Source: Yinghuangia sp035454725
GTDB lineage: Bacteria > Actinomycetota > Actinomycetes > Streptomycetales > Streptomycetaceae
Assembly: GCF_051388935.1 (NCBI RefSeq)
Contig: NZ_JBPKBI010000003.1
Span: forward strand, 310,001-374,000
Length of the DNA: 64,000 nucleotides
Direction: 5' to 3'
Shown one piece after another: positions 37,150 through 46,007 of this stretch. Position 1 is the stretch's first letter. Each line of letters opens with the position of its first letter. The position numbers were made by a program, and so were the translations under genes. The notes beneath the pieces were generated by a model that was not told the DNA's origin, ran no database searches, and saw nothing but the letters and a program-made list of their open reading frames with translations.

Positions 37150-37666
37150 TCAGGGCTGAGAGCCTGCGAACGCATCCTGCCATAACGCCGGAGCAACGAA
37201 CTTACTTGATCCGGACGGCTGCAGAAGGCGCTGTGGTCATGGCCTTCGAAGTAGCCGATCCATCGACGGTCTTGGGTTTCGGCAAGGTACAAGGGGCCGT
37301 CCAGTCCCACATGATCCGGTCGCCGCAAAGGCATGATCTGCACTTCCACGTTCCGCAGTTCGGCGCGCTCGATCAAATGACCAAGGAGACAGCGAGTGGT
37401 TTCGGTCCCGCCCGTCTGACGTTCAAAAACCGCTTGCTCGATGATGAATCCGAACTCCGTATTGGGTCTTTCGTTCAGCAGGCGCTGCCGATCCAAGCGT
37501 GCCGCAACTTGGGACTCGATCTGTTCATCAGAAAGCGGAGGGAGGCGACTGTTGCATACTGCGCGGATGTAGCTTTCGGGCTGTAGCAGCCCTGGAACGA
37601 CTCTGCACTCATACGCGTACAGCGTCACGGCGTCCTCTTCGATCCCGGCCCAGTGCAAGAACCTCG
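37044..37666 (-). pseudogene. 5'-truncated Scr1-type (DUF5753) helix-turn-helix regulator
   Basis: The reading frame matches the ligand/DUF5753 portion of XRE-family Scr1 regulators: DAVTLYAYECRVVPGLLQPESYIRAV, FIIEQAVFERQTGGTE, LRNVEVQIMPL and RWIGYFEGHDHSAFCSRPDQVSSLLRRYGRMRSQALSPEAS. The N-terminal helix-turn-helix is absent: homology stops at a perfect 17-bp hairpin, beyond which another gene runs on the plus strand. At the 3' end the frame reads through the neighbouring DUF397 gene in the wrong phase. Scr1 and DUF397 genes normally occur as overlapping pairs and both partners here look damaged. Confidence 0.72.
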
Positions 37667-37702
37667 ACTTCCTCCCCCTCGTGAACGAGGGGGAGGAAGT
37701 CA
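37667..37702. repeat. 17-bp perfect hairpin at the break point
   Basis: GACTTCCTCCCCCTCGT and ACGAGGGGGAGGAAGTC form a perfect 17-bp stem with a 2-nt loop. The CTTCCTCCCC motif in a hairpin resembles the subterminal palindromes of IS200/IS605-group elements. No transposase or TnpB gene is present, so it would be a solo end or excision scar. It might alternatively be a terminator. Confidence 0.6.
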
Positions 37703-37992
37703 AGCCGCTGGTGATCGGCTTCCTGATGCCCGACGTGGTCACCACGGTTACCGAGGACGACGACGGCCTCAAGACGCGTTATCTGCACCGGATTTCGGCT
37801 GCGGAACCATCCTGCGCGGCGATCTCGTACGGCGAGGGACGAACCGTTTCCACGTACGCGTTCGGGCCCGACGACCTGGCCGCCGAATTCCTCCGCGCGG
37901 TCCGCTGGTTCCGCAACCACGGCCCGAGCGACGGTCAGGTGCGGTCATGGCGCGCGGAAACCGGTGTTGTCGTGAGCTCGTTGACCGCCTGA
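37681..37992 (+). CDS. Hypothetical protein starting inside the hairpin
   Basis: A 103-aa frame with good codon bias: VIGFLMPDVVTTVTEDDDGLKTRYLHRISAA, then ISYGEGRTVSTYAFGPDDLAAEFLRAVRWFRNHGPSDGQV. I recognise no family. The annotated GTG lies in the right arm of the 17-bp hairpin without a normal Shine-Dalgarno, so the original N-terminus may have been lost; GTG 37711 or ATG 37729 are other possible starts. Low confidence that it is functional. Confidence 0.45.
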   Translation: MNEGEEVKPLVIGFLMPDVVTTVTEDDDGLKTRYLHRISAAEPSCAAISYGEGRTVSTYAFGPDDLAAEFLRAVRWFRNHGPSDGQVRSWRAETGVVVSSLTA

Positions 37993-38070
37993 TCCGCGGC
38001 CCGGCCTGTGGATGACCCAAAAGGGCTTCAGTCCACGGGAAGTTCCTCCTGGCGGCGCAATCCCGCACCG

Positions 38071-39531
38071 TCAGCTTGCGAACGCTTCGAGGGTGTCCCA
38101 GGCCCCCGAACTGCCGGTGGGCTCGTAGCGGTGGAGGGTGTTGGTCGCGGCGATGAGGGCTCGGGTTTCGGCCAGGTCCCCTACCACGCCCGCCGCACGG
38201 GCCTGCATCATGAGGTTGCCGATGGCGGTTGCCTCGACCGGGCCGGCCACCACCGGGATTCCGCAGGCGTCGGCGGTGAGTTGGCACAGAAGCGTGTTGC
38301 GGGCGCCGCCGCCGACCAAGTGGATCGTCCCCACCTGCGTGCCCGAGAGGCGCGCTGCGTCGCGGACTGTGCGGCGGTAGGCCAGCGCCAGGCTTTCGAT
38401 GACGCAGCGGACGATTGCAGCGGGGGTTTCCGGGGTCGGCTGGCCCGTCCGGCGGCAGTAGCGGGCTATGCGCGCCGGCATGTCGCCGGGGGGCAGGAAC
38501 TCCGGGTCGTCGGGGTTGATGACGAAGCGGAACGGAGTTTCGCGAGCGGCTTGTTCGAGGAGAGTGGGGAGGTCCGCAGGGTGGCCTTGGGAATTCCAGA
38601 CGCGGACGCACTCTTGAAGGAGCCACAGGCCCATGACGTTGCGCAGGTAGCGGATTGTGCCGTCTACGCCTACCTCGTTGGTGAAGTTGGCTTCGCGGCT
38701 TTCGGGGGTCAGGACCGGCTTGTCGAGTTCTACTCCGACCAGAGACCACGTGCCGCAGGAGATGTAGGCGAAGTCCCGTCCAGTGGCTGGGACTCCGACT
38801 ACTGCTGAGGCGGTGTCGTGGGAGCCGACGGCGACGACCGGGGTGTCAGGGTCGAGGCCGGTGGCTTCAGCGGCGTCGCAGGTGAGCGGGCCGATGACGG
38901 TGCCGGGGTCGCGGAGGGGTGGCAGCAAGCGGGCGGGGATGCCGGCGCGAGCAGCCAGTTCGACCGACCAGGTTCCGGTGCGCACGTCGTACAACTGCGT
39001 TGTCGAGGCGTTGGTGCGTTCGGCGCCGGAGCAGTCGGTGAGCCAGTAGGCCAGCAGGTCGGGGATCAGGAGCAGGCCGGTTGCCTCGTCGAGGCGGGCG
39101 CCGGACTCGGCGGCGAGTTGGTACAGGGTGTTGAACGGCAGGAATTGCAGGCCGGTGACGCCATAGACGTCGGAGCGCGGGATCGACTCCAAGACGCGGT
39201 CCATCACGCCGTCGGTCCGGGTGTCGCGGTAGTGGACGGGGTTCCCCATCAGGCCGCCACGCGCGTCGAGCAAGCCGTAGTCGACGGCCCAGGTGTCGAT
39301 GCCGATCGAAGCAGGCGTACTGGTCGTGGCCAACTTCCGCAAACCTTCGAGGGCTTCCCCGTACAGGCCGAGGATGTCCCAGTGGAGAGTGCCGCGCACG
39401 CGGACCGGCCGGTTGATGAACCGGTGGACCTCGTCCAGTTCGAGCACTCCGGGGGCCACGCGTCCCGCGATGACGCGTCCGCTGGAAGCGCCGATGTCGA
39501 CGGCGGCGAAGACGGGTGGCGGGGTGGTCAC
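38071..39531 (-). CDS. rhaB: Rhamnulokinase
   Basis: RhaB phosphorylates L-rhamnulose to L-rhamnulose-1-phosphate. The 486-aa FGGY kinase has the phosphate-1 motif FAAVDIGASSGRVIAG, IGIDTWAVDYGLLD, the catalytic AVGSHDTASAVVGVP and adenosine-site HLVGGGARNTLLCQLTADACGIPVVAGPVEATAIGN. It is the last gene of the minus-strand rha group, after the isomerase-like gene (37-bp gap). Start is GTG. Confidence 0.93.
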   Translation of the reverse strand: MTTPPPVFAAVDIGASSGRVIAGRVAPGVLELDEVHRFINRPVRVRGTLHWDILGLYGEALEGLRKLATTSTPASIGIDTWAVDYGLLDARGGLMGNPVHYRDTRTDGVMDRVLESIPRSDVYGVTGLQFLPFNTLYQLAAESGARLDEATGLLLIPDLLAYWLTDCSGAERTNASTTQLYDVRTGTWSVELAARAGIPARLLPPLRDPGTVIGPLTCDAAEATGLDPDTPVVAVGSHDTASAVVGVPATGRDFAYISCGTWSLVGVELDKPVLTPESREANFTNEVGVDGTIRYLRNVMGLWLLQECVRVWNSQGHPADLPTLLEQAARETPFRFVINPDDPEFLPPGDMPARIARYCRRTGQPTPETPAAIVRCVIESLALAYRRTVRDAARLSGTQVGTIHLVGGGARNTLLCQLTADACGIPVVAGPVEATAIGNLMMQARAAGVVGDLAETRALIAATNTLHRYEPTGSSGAWDTLEAFAS

Positions 39532-39568
39532 GGCGATTCTCCAGGGTGAAGCGAGTCGGAAACAGAGG

Positions 39569-41014
39569 TCAGACGGTCACGAGGGCGATGCCCGTCAGGT
39601 CGGAGACCGCGCGCAGGTCCTCGACCAAGTGGCCGGTGGCCAGGGCCCAGTGGTGGTGGATTCCGGTGGCGCTCCATGCGTCGGTCCACTCGCCGGGGTC
39701 GCGGCCGAAGTCGACGCGGGAGGTGGTGTTGCCGATCGCGAGGAGCGGGCCGTCGACCACGGTGCCTTCGGACGCGACGAGTTCGTAGCGGCCGTCGTAG
39801 GTCTGGGAGAGGCCGACCAGAGTGACCGGGCCGTGTTTGACGTCGAATTCGACCGACACGCCCCAACCGCGCTTGCCGTGGTAGACGCCGAGGCCGCGCA
39901 GCAGGGGACGGCGTTCGCTGATCGCCAGGTGGCCGGGGCCGTCGTGGCCCATCTCGACCACGCCGGCGCGGAAGTCCAAGGCCTGGAGTTCGGTGAACGA
40001 GCCGCCTGCGCCGAGGCGGTCGGCGATGAGCATCGCGAGCGACGTACGCAGCTCGTACTCACCGCAGGTCGGAATGCCGCGCGCAGTCAGCAGTGACGCG
40101 CCGAGGATCATGCCCGCGCCGAGGCGTTCGTGAAGCTCGCCGTCGAGCCCTCGGTGGTAGTAGGCGAGCGTGTCGAGGTCGAAGTCGGTGACGAGGTGGT
40201 CGAGGCCGACGGAGACGCGGGCCGCCCATTCCAGGTCATCGGCGACAACGGACGCGTCGAGTTCGAACGTCTCGCGGGTCTCGGCGAGTTTGGCGGCGAC
40301 CTGGTCATCGGTGACGTCGGCGACGCGGACGCGCAGGTCGTCGAATTCGACGATCTCGACGTGGCCTCCGCAGTGTGCGGCGACCATGGTCGGGTCGGTG
40401 GAGACGTCGTACATGCCCGGGTAGAGGTGGCCCATCAGGCCGTGGCGGCCGTTGCGCAGCACGGAGCGCACGCCCGCGGCGCGGATCCAGCGCCCGATGC
40501 GCCGCCAGGCGTTCTCGTCCTCAAGGTGCCCGGACACCGACCGGAAGTCGACGCCGACGCGGCGGAACGCGTTGGCCATCTCCGGAAGCGGGCAGGCCCC
40601 GCAGTAGGCCAGCCACGCACCCGTGTCGAAGGTCGCGTGGTCCATGGACTCGGTCGGCTGGAGGTTGATCAGCAGGACCGGCGCGCCGGACCGCTGCGCG
40701 ATCGGTACCAACATCGTCGCGGTCATGTAGGTGGTGAGGAAGCCGACGATCAGATCGCAGCCTTCACGCCGCAACCGCTCCGCTGCCGCCGCTCCCTCCT
40801 GCGCGTCGGAGATGAACCCGACGTCGATCACGTCGGCGTCGAACGCGCCCATGCGTTCCGCGACGCGCGCGGCCGAGCGCCGCAACTGCGGCAGCAGTTC
40901 GGGGAACTGCGGCCAGTACGCGCCGAGTCCGCCCGCGACCAGGCCGATCTTCGGCCGGCGTGCCACCGCGGGAACGCGCGTGAAGGCGGCAGCGGTGTCC
41001 GTGGTGACGGCCAT
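39569..41014 (-). CDS. L-arabinose/L-fucose isomerase-like protein
   Basis: The 481-aa protein has the arabinose/fucose isomerase architecture: N-terminal Rossmann-like domains (KIGLVAGGLGAYWPQFPELLPQL; DVIDVGFISDAQEGAAAAERLRREGCDLIVGFLTTYMTATMLVPIAQR), a central GHLYPGMYDVSTDPT segment, and a C-terminal barrel with GEYELRTSLAMLI and GIHHHWALATGH. These enzymes interconvert aldoses and ketoses with Mn2+. A complete L-rhamnose isomerase is encoded nearby, so this gene may widen the locus to another deoxy- or pentose sugar. The exact substrate is unknown. GAAAGGA precedes the ATG. Confidence 0.82.
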   Translation of the reverse strand: MAVTTDTAAAFTRVPAVARRPKIGLVAGGLGAYWPQFPELLPQLRRSAARVAERMGAFDADVIDVGFISDAQEGAAAAERLRREGCDLIVGFLTTYMTATMLVPIAQRSGAPVLLINLQPTESMDHATFDTGAWLAYCGACPLPEMANAFRRVGVDFRSVSGHLEDENAWRRIGRWIRAAGVRSVLRNGRHGLMGHLYPGMYDVSTDPTMVAAHCGGHVEIVEFDDLRVRVADVTDDQVAAKLAETRETFELDASVVADDLEWAARVSVGLDHLVTDFDLDTLAYYHRGLDGELHERLGAGMILGASLLTARGIPTCGEYELRTSLAMLIADRLGAGGSFTELQALDFRAGVVEMGHDGPGHLAISERRPLLRGLGVYHGKRGWGVSVEFDVKHGPVTLVGLSQTYDGRYELVASEGTVVDGPLLAIGNTTSRVDFGRDPGEWTDAWSATGIHHHWALATGHLVEDLRAVSDLTGIALVTV

Positions 41015-41160
41015 GGTGTCGCGGTCCTTTCGAAAGCTGTCGTACGGATGTCGCAGGGCTGGCGGGACGGACTCGTCGAGATGGCAAAATCCCGTGGTTG
41101 CGCGCGGGATTCTGCGATCTCAGCGGAGGGGCCCGCCCCGCCAGCGGTCACGGGGGCGGG

Positions 41161-43212
41161 TCAGCGCAGGAACGCCGCGGCGACTCCGGCGTCCACCGGG
41201 ATGTGCAGCCCGGTGGTGTGCGAGAGGTCGCCTCCGGTGAGCGCGAAGACGGCGTTGGCGACGTGTTCGGGGAGCACTTCACGCTTCAGCAGCGTGCGCT
41301 GGGCGTAGAACTCGCCGAGCTTTTCCTCCTCAACGCCGTAGACCGCGGCGCGCTTGGCACCCCAGCCGCCGGCGAAGATTCCGGAGCCGCGCACCACGCC
41401 GTCGGGGTTGATGCCGTTGACGCGGACGCCGTGCTCGCCCAACTCGGCTGCCAGCAGGCGCACCTGGTGGGCCTGGTCGGCTTTGGTGGCGCTGTAGGCG
41501 ATGTTGTTCGGCCCGGCGAACACCGCGTTTTTGGACGCGATGTAGATGATGTCGCCGCCGAGCTTCTGGTCGATCATCACCCGGGCCGCCTCGCGCGAGA
41601 CGAGGAACGAGCCGCGTGCCATGACGTCGTGCTGGAGGTCCCAGTCACGCGCGGTGGTCTCCAGGAGCGGCTTCGAGACCGACAGGCCCGCGTTGTTGAC
41701 GACCAGGTCGACCCCGCCGAACGCGAGCGCGGCGGACGCGAACGCGGCCTTGACCTGCTCCTCGTCGGTCACGTCGACGGTCACGGCGACCGCCTTGTCC
41801 GGTCCGCCGAGTTCGTCGGCGACGGTCGCGGCGGTCTCCGCGTTGAGGTCGGCGACGACCACACACGCGCCTTCGGCGACCAGGCGCGTCGCGATGGCCT
41901 TGCCGATGCCGGAGCCCGCCCCGGTCACCAGCGCGACGCGGGTGGCGAGCGGCTTCGGCTTGGGCATCCGCGCGAGCTTGGCCTCTTCGAGCGCCCAGTA
42001 CTCGATGCGGAACTTCTCGGACTCCTCGATGGGGGCGTACGTCGAGATGGTCTCCGCGCCGCGCATCACGTTGATCGCGTTGACGTAGAACTCGCCGGCG
42101 ACGCGCGCGGTCTGCTTGTCCTTGCCGTACGAGAACATCCCGATCCCGGGCACCAGCACGATCGCCGGGTCCGCACCGCGCATCGCGGGCGAGTCGGGAG
42201 TGGCGTGCCGCTGGTAGTACGCGGCGTACTCCTCGCGGTAGGCCTCGTGCAACTCGCGCAGTCGGGCGGTCACTTCGTCCAGCGGCGCATCGGGAGCGGT
42301 GTCGAGGACCAGCGGGCGCACCTTGGTGCGCAGGAAGTGGTCCGGGCAGGACGTGCCCAGCTCCGCGAGCCTGGGGTGTTCGGCGCGGGACACGAAGTCC
42401 AGGACCACGTCGCTGTCGGTGAAGTGCCCGACCTGCGGTCGGTCGGTCGACGCCAACCCGCGCAGCAGCGGGGCGAGTTCGGCGGCGCGGGCGCGGCGCT
42501 GCGCGTCGGGAAGCGGGGCGTACCCGGGCAGTCGGGCGCCGAAGGGGTGCCGGGCCTCGTCGAACCGCTCGGCGATGAACGCCTCGGCGGTGCGGATGAT
42601 CTCCAGCGAATTGGCCTGGCATTCCTCGGAGGTGTCACCCCACGCGGTGATGCCGTGCCCGCCGAGGATGCAGCCGATCGCCTGCGGGTTCGCCTGCTTG
42701 ATCGCCGAGATGTCCAGGCCCAGTTGGAAGCCGGGGCGGCGCCACGGCACCCACACCACGCGGTCGCCGAAGCACTCCGCGGTCAGCTTCTCGCCGTCCG
42801 CAGAGGTGGCCAGCGCGATGCCGGAGTCGGGGTGCAGGTGGTCGACGTGCGCGGCCTCGACCAGGCCGTGCATCGCTGTGTCGATCGAGGGTGCCGCGCC
42901 GCCCTTGCCATGGGCGCAGAAGTCGAACGCGGCGACCATCTCGTCTTCGCGCTCGACGCCCGGGTAGACGTCGACGAGCGCACGCAACCGGTCGAGGCGC
43001 AGCACCGCGAGCCCGGCCTCGGTCAGCGTGCCGAGGTCGCCGCCGGACCCCTTGACCCACATCAGGTCGACCTGCTGTCCGGTGACCGGGTCCTCGTCGG
43101 TGCCCTTCGCGGAGGTGTTGCCTCCCGCGTAGTTGGTGTTGCGCGGATCCGCTCCCAGAGTGTGCGAGCGGTTCAACAGGTCTTCCACCGCCGGGTGGGT
43201 CGGTGGCTTCAT
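41161..43212 (-). CDS. Bifunctional rhamnulose-1-phosphate aldolase / short-chain dehydrogenase
   Basis: The 683-aa fusion has an N-terminal class II aldolase domain (about 1-400) with zinc-site VDHLHPDSGIAL and CILGGHGITAWG, and a C-terminal SDR domain (about 420-683) with ALVTGAGSGIGKAIA, NNAG and the active-site YSATKAD (YxxxK). In the RhaE/RhaEW type of enzyme the aldolase splits L-rhamnulose-1-phosphate to DHAP and L-lactaldehyde, and the dehydrogenase oxidises lactaldehyde to L-lactate. Position next to rhaI and rhaB supports this role. AAGGGG precedes the ATG. Confidence 0.9.
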   Translation of the reverse strand: MKPPTHPAVEDLLNRSHTLGADPRNTNYAGGNTSAKGTDEDPVTGQQVDLMWVKGSGGDLGTLTEAGLAVLRLDRLRALVDVYPGVEREDEMVAAFDFCAHGKGGAAPSIDTAMHGLVEAAHVDHLHPDSGIALATSADGEKLTAECFGDRVVWVPWRRPGFQLGLDISAIKQANPQAIGCILGGHGITAWGDTSEECQANSLEIIRTAEAFIAERFDEARHPFGARLPGYAPLPDAQRRARAAELAPLLRGLASTDRPQVGHFTDSDVVLDFVSRAEHPRLAELGTSCPDHFLRTKVRPLVLDTAPDAPLDEVTARLRELHEAYREEYAAYYQRHATPDSPAMRGADPAIVLVPGIGMFSYGKDKQTARVAGEFYVNAINVMRGAETISTYAPIEESEKFRIEYWALEEAKLARMPKPKPLATRVALVTGAGSGIGKAIATRLVAEGACVVVADLNAETAATVADELGGPDKAVAVTVDVTDEEQVKAAFASAALAFGGVDLVVNNAGLSVSKPLLETTARDWDLQHDVMARGSFLVSREAARVMIDQKLGGDIIYIASKNAVFAGPNNIAYSATKADQAHQVRLLAAELGEHGVRVNGINPDGVVRGSGIFAGGWGAKRAAVYGVEEEKLGEFYAQRTLLKREVLPEHVANAVFALTGGDLSHTTGLHIPVDAGVAAAFLR

Positions 43213-43270
43213 ACGGGTGCCCCTTGGCGTGAGAAGGTGTGAACATCTTTGGCCGGAAAGGTAGTTCAGG

Positions 43271-44434
43271 TCAGGCGCCCCAGCCGGCCTGGGTGCCGCC
43301 GACGCGCTCGGCGCGGATGCGCTCGGCGTAGCCGGAGGCGGCGTACGCGGCCATCGGGTCGGGGGCGAGGCCCTGCTCCGCGCGCAGCTCGGCGAGCAGC
43401 GGGCGCACGTCGGTGTTGTAGGCGTCCATCAGCACGGCGTTCGCGCCGAGCACGTCGCCGGATCGCTGGGCGGCGGCCAGCGCGTCGGCGTCGACGAGCA
43501 GCGCCTTGGCGGTGGCTTCCTGGACGTTCATCACCGAGCGGATCTGGCCGGGGATCTTCGGCTCGATGTTGTGGCACTGGTCGAGCATGAACGCCACCTC
43601 GGCCGCGTCGTCCAGGCCGCCGCCGCGCACGACCTCGTGCATGATGCGGAAGAGCTGGAAGGGGTCGGCGGAGCCCACCATGAGGTCGTCGTCGGCGTAG
43701 AAGCGGGAGTTGAAGTCGAAGGCGCCGAGCTTCTGTTCGCGCAGCAGGAACGCGACGATGAACTCGATGTTGGTGCCGGGCGCGTGGTGGCCGGTGTCGA
43801 CGACGACCTTGGCGCGCTCGCCGAGTTTGAGGCAGTGCGCGTACGCCGTGCCCCAGTCCGGCACATCGGTCGTGTAGAACGCCGGCTCGAAGAGCTTGTA
43901 CTCCAGGATGATCCGCTGATCACCCGTCAGCCGCGCGTACACCTCGGCCAGCGCCTCGGCGAGCCGGTCCTGACGGTCCCGGATGCTGTCCTGTCCGGGG
44001 TAGTTCGTGCCGTCCGAGAACCACAGCTTGAGGTCGCGCGAACCGGTCGCGTCCATGATGTCGACGCATTCGAGCAGGTGGTCGGTTGCCTTGCGGCGCA
44101 CGCGCGGGTCCGGGTTGGTGACCGACCCGAGCATGTAGTCGTCGTCCTGGAAGACGTTCGAGTTGATCGCGCCGATGGAGACGCCCAGTTGCTCGGCGTG
44201 CTTGGCGAGGGCCGCGTAGTCGTCGACCTTGTCCCACGGGATGTGCAGGGACACACTGGGCGCGACACCGGTGTACTTGTGCACCTGCGCGGCGTCCGAA
44301 AGTTTCTCGAACGGGTCGCGCGGGACGCCCTGTTGTGCGAACACCTTGAAGCGCGTACCGGAGTTCCCGTACGCCCACGACGGGGTCTCGATCCGCTGGG
44401 CCCGCAGCCGGGCCTTCACGTCCTTCTCGGTCAT
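43271..44434 (-). CDS. rhaI: L-rhamnose isomerase (RhaI type)
   Basis: Converts L-rhamnose to L-rhamnulose. The 387-aa TIM-barrel protein has LKLWFSDGTNYPGQDS, RIILEYKLFEPAFYTTD, KVVVDTGHHAPGTNIEFIVAFLL and FDFNSRFYADDDLMVG, holding the Glu, Asp and His metal ligands of the Pseudomonas stutzeri-type isomerase. I start it at ATG 44434 (MTEKDVKARL), with AGGAG about 11 nt upstream. It lies between the aldolase fusion and rhaM. Confidence 0.92.
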   Translation of the reverse strand: MTEKDVKARLRAQRIETPSWAYGNSGTRFKVFAQQGVPRDPFEKLSDAAQVHKYTGVAPSVSLHIPWDKVDDYAALAKHAEQLGVSIGAINSNVFQDDDYMLGSVTNPDPRVRRKATDHLLECVDIMDATGSRDLKLWFSDGTNYPGQDSIRDRQDRLAEALAEVYARLTGDQRIILEYKLFEPAFYTTDVPDWGTAYAHCLKLGERAKVVVDTGHHAPGTNIEFIVAFLLREQKLGAFDFNSRFYADDDLMVGSADPFQLFRIMHEVVRGGGLDDAAEVAFMLDQCHNIEPKIPGQIRSVMNVQEATAKALLVDADALAAAQRSGDVLGANAVLMDAYNTDVRPLLAELRAEQGLAPDPMAAYAASGYAERIRAERVGGTQAGWGA

Positions 44435-44491
44435 TCGCGTCAACACTCCTGCTGCGTATGGGGTTCTGCGTGGGTGGTGCGGGGGCCGGGC

Positions 44492-44839
44492 TCAGTCGAG
44501 GTGGAAGACCTCGTCGAGCGGGGCCATGGCCTCGTCGGGCCGCAGCCCGTCCAGCGGTTCGAAGAGGTCGCCCATCTCGGCCTGCCAGCGGGCGTTGACC
44601 TCGGTCGCGTCCATGGCTGCGCGGGCGGCGTCGAAGTCGTCGGTTTCGAGGTAGCCGACGAGCAGCCCGTCGGGGCGCAGGAAGAGCGAGTAGTTGTGCC
44701 ACCCGGCGGCGGTGAGTGCCGCGCGCATGTCCGGCCAGACGGCGGCGTGCCGTGCCCGGTACTCCTCGATGCGTTCCCGACGGACCCGGAGAACGAAGCA
44801 GACGCGCTGCCTGCCGTTCGCCGTTGTGCTGCTCGTCAT
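44492..44839 (-). CDS. rhaM: L-rhamnose mutarotase
   Basis: RhaM interconverts alpha and beta anomers of L-rhamnose. The 115-aa protein has the family pattern RVCFVLRVRRERIEEYRARHAAVWPDMRAALTAAGWHNYSLFLRPDGLLVGYLETDD and ends in FEPLDGLRPDEAMAPLDEVFHLD. Catalytic His (RARHAAVWP) and the Tyr/Trp residues are present. GGAGGC precedes the ATG. It lies 23 bp downstream of rhaS. Confidence 0.93.
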   Translation of the reverse strand: MTSSTTANGRQRVCFVLRVRRERIEEYRARHAAVWPDMRAALTAAGWHNYSLFLRPDGLLVGYLETDDFDAARAAMDATEVNARWQAEMGDLFEPLDGLRPDEAMAPLDEVFHLD

Positions 44840-44862
44840 GGCTGCCTCCGTCCCGCGTTCGA

Positions 44863-45948
44863 TCAGAAGTCGTACTGGTCGACGTTGTCCTTGTTGAACA
44901 CGGTCGGCGGGCCGAGGATGATCTCGCCGTTCGCGCCGATCGTGTACTCGCCCAGGTCGCCGGCGGTGAACTTCTCACCTTCGGCACCGGTGATCTGGCC
45001 GGAGACCAGCGCCGCGGACGCGTGGACCGCGAGCTTGCCGAGCTTCTTCGGGTCCCACAGCGAGAACTGCTCGACGGTGCCGCTCTTCACGAACTGCCGC
45101 ATCTGGTTCGGGGTGCCGAGGCCGTTGACGACGACCTTGCCCTTGTACTGCGAGCCGTCGATGTAGCGGGCCGCCGCCGAGATGCCGACGGTGGTCGGCG
45201 CGATGATCGCGCGCAGGTCCGGGTTGGCCTGGAGCAGGCCCTGCGTCTCCTGGAAGGACTTCTGGTCGTCGTCGTCGCCGTAGGCGACCTTGACGAGCTG
45301 CATGTCCTTGTACTCGGGCTTCGCGAGCTCCTGCTTCATGTAGTCGATCCAGGTGTTCTGGTTCGTGGCGTTCTGCGTCGCCGACAGGATCGCGATCTTG
45401 CCCTTGTAGCCGATCTGCTTGGCCACGTTCTGCACCAGGCTGCGGCCGACGTCCTCGGACTTCGCCTGGTTGATGAAGAGCTGGCGGCAGTCCTTGGCGG
45501 TGTCGGAGTCGTACGCGACGACCTTGATGCCCTTGGACATCGCCTGCTTGAGCGGACCACACACGGCGTTGGCGTCGTTCGCGGCGATCATGATCGCGTC
45601 CTGGTCCTGCTGGATCAGGGTGTTGATGTACGACACCTGCGACGAGGCGTTGGCGTCCGACGGACCGACGCGCTTGGCCTCGCTGCCTATCTCCTTGGCC
45701 GCCGCGACACCCGACTCACCGGTGATGGTCTCGTACGGGTTGTTGATCTGCTTGGGCAGGAACGCCAGTTTGAGGCCGGTCTTGAGCGGCGCGTTCGGGT
45801 CCGCGCTCGCGGTGCTGCCCGCGGCGGCGCCGGAGCCGGAGTCGTTGTCGTCCTTGCTGGTGCCCGAACAGCCGGCGACGGTCAGGCCGAGCACGGTCGC
45901 CGCGGCGACGGCCGCGGTGGTGCGGCGGCCGGTGATTCTGAGATTCAT
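44863..45948 (-). CDS. rhaS: Rhamnose ABC transporter substrate-binding lipoprotein
   Basis: A 361-aa periplasmic-binding-protein-like lipoprotein with signal peptide and lipobox VAGC (C27), a short Ser/Asp linker, then the type I sugar-binding fold (LKLAFLPKQINNPYETITGESGV, NDANAVCGPLKQAMSKGIKVVAYDSDT, NATNQNTWIDYM, AYGDDDDQKSFQETQGLLQANPDLRAIIAPTTVGISAAARYI). This is the RhaS pattern. GAAGGA lies upstream of the ATG. In E. coli the symbol rhaS names a regulator; here it denotes the transporter component. Confidence 0.92.
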   Translation of the reverse strand: MNLRITGRRTTAAVAAATVLGLTVAGCSGTSKDDNDSGSGAAAGSTASADPNAPLKTGLKLAFLPKQINNPYETITGESGVAAAKEIGSEAKRVGPSDANASSQVSYINTLIQQDQDAIMIAANDANAVCGPLKQAMSKGIKVVAYDSDTAKDCRQLFINQAKSEDVGRSLVQNVAKQIGYKGKIAILSATQNATNQNTWIDYMKQELAKPEYKDMQLVKVAYGDDDDQKSFQETQGLLQANPDLRAIIAPTTVGISAAARYIDGSQYKGKVVVNGLGTPNQMRQFVKSGTVEQFSLWDPKKLGKLAVHASAALVSGQITGAEGEKFTAGDLGEYTIGANGEIILGPPTVFNKDNVDQYDF

Positions 45949-46007
45949 GGTCGTCCTTCGGGGGTTCTGCGTTTCCGGGGGGTGGGGGCGGGGTCGTGCG
46001 GGGCGGC

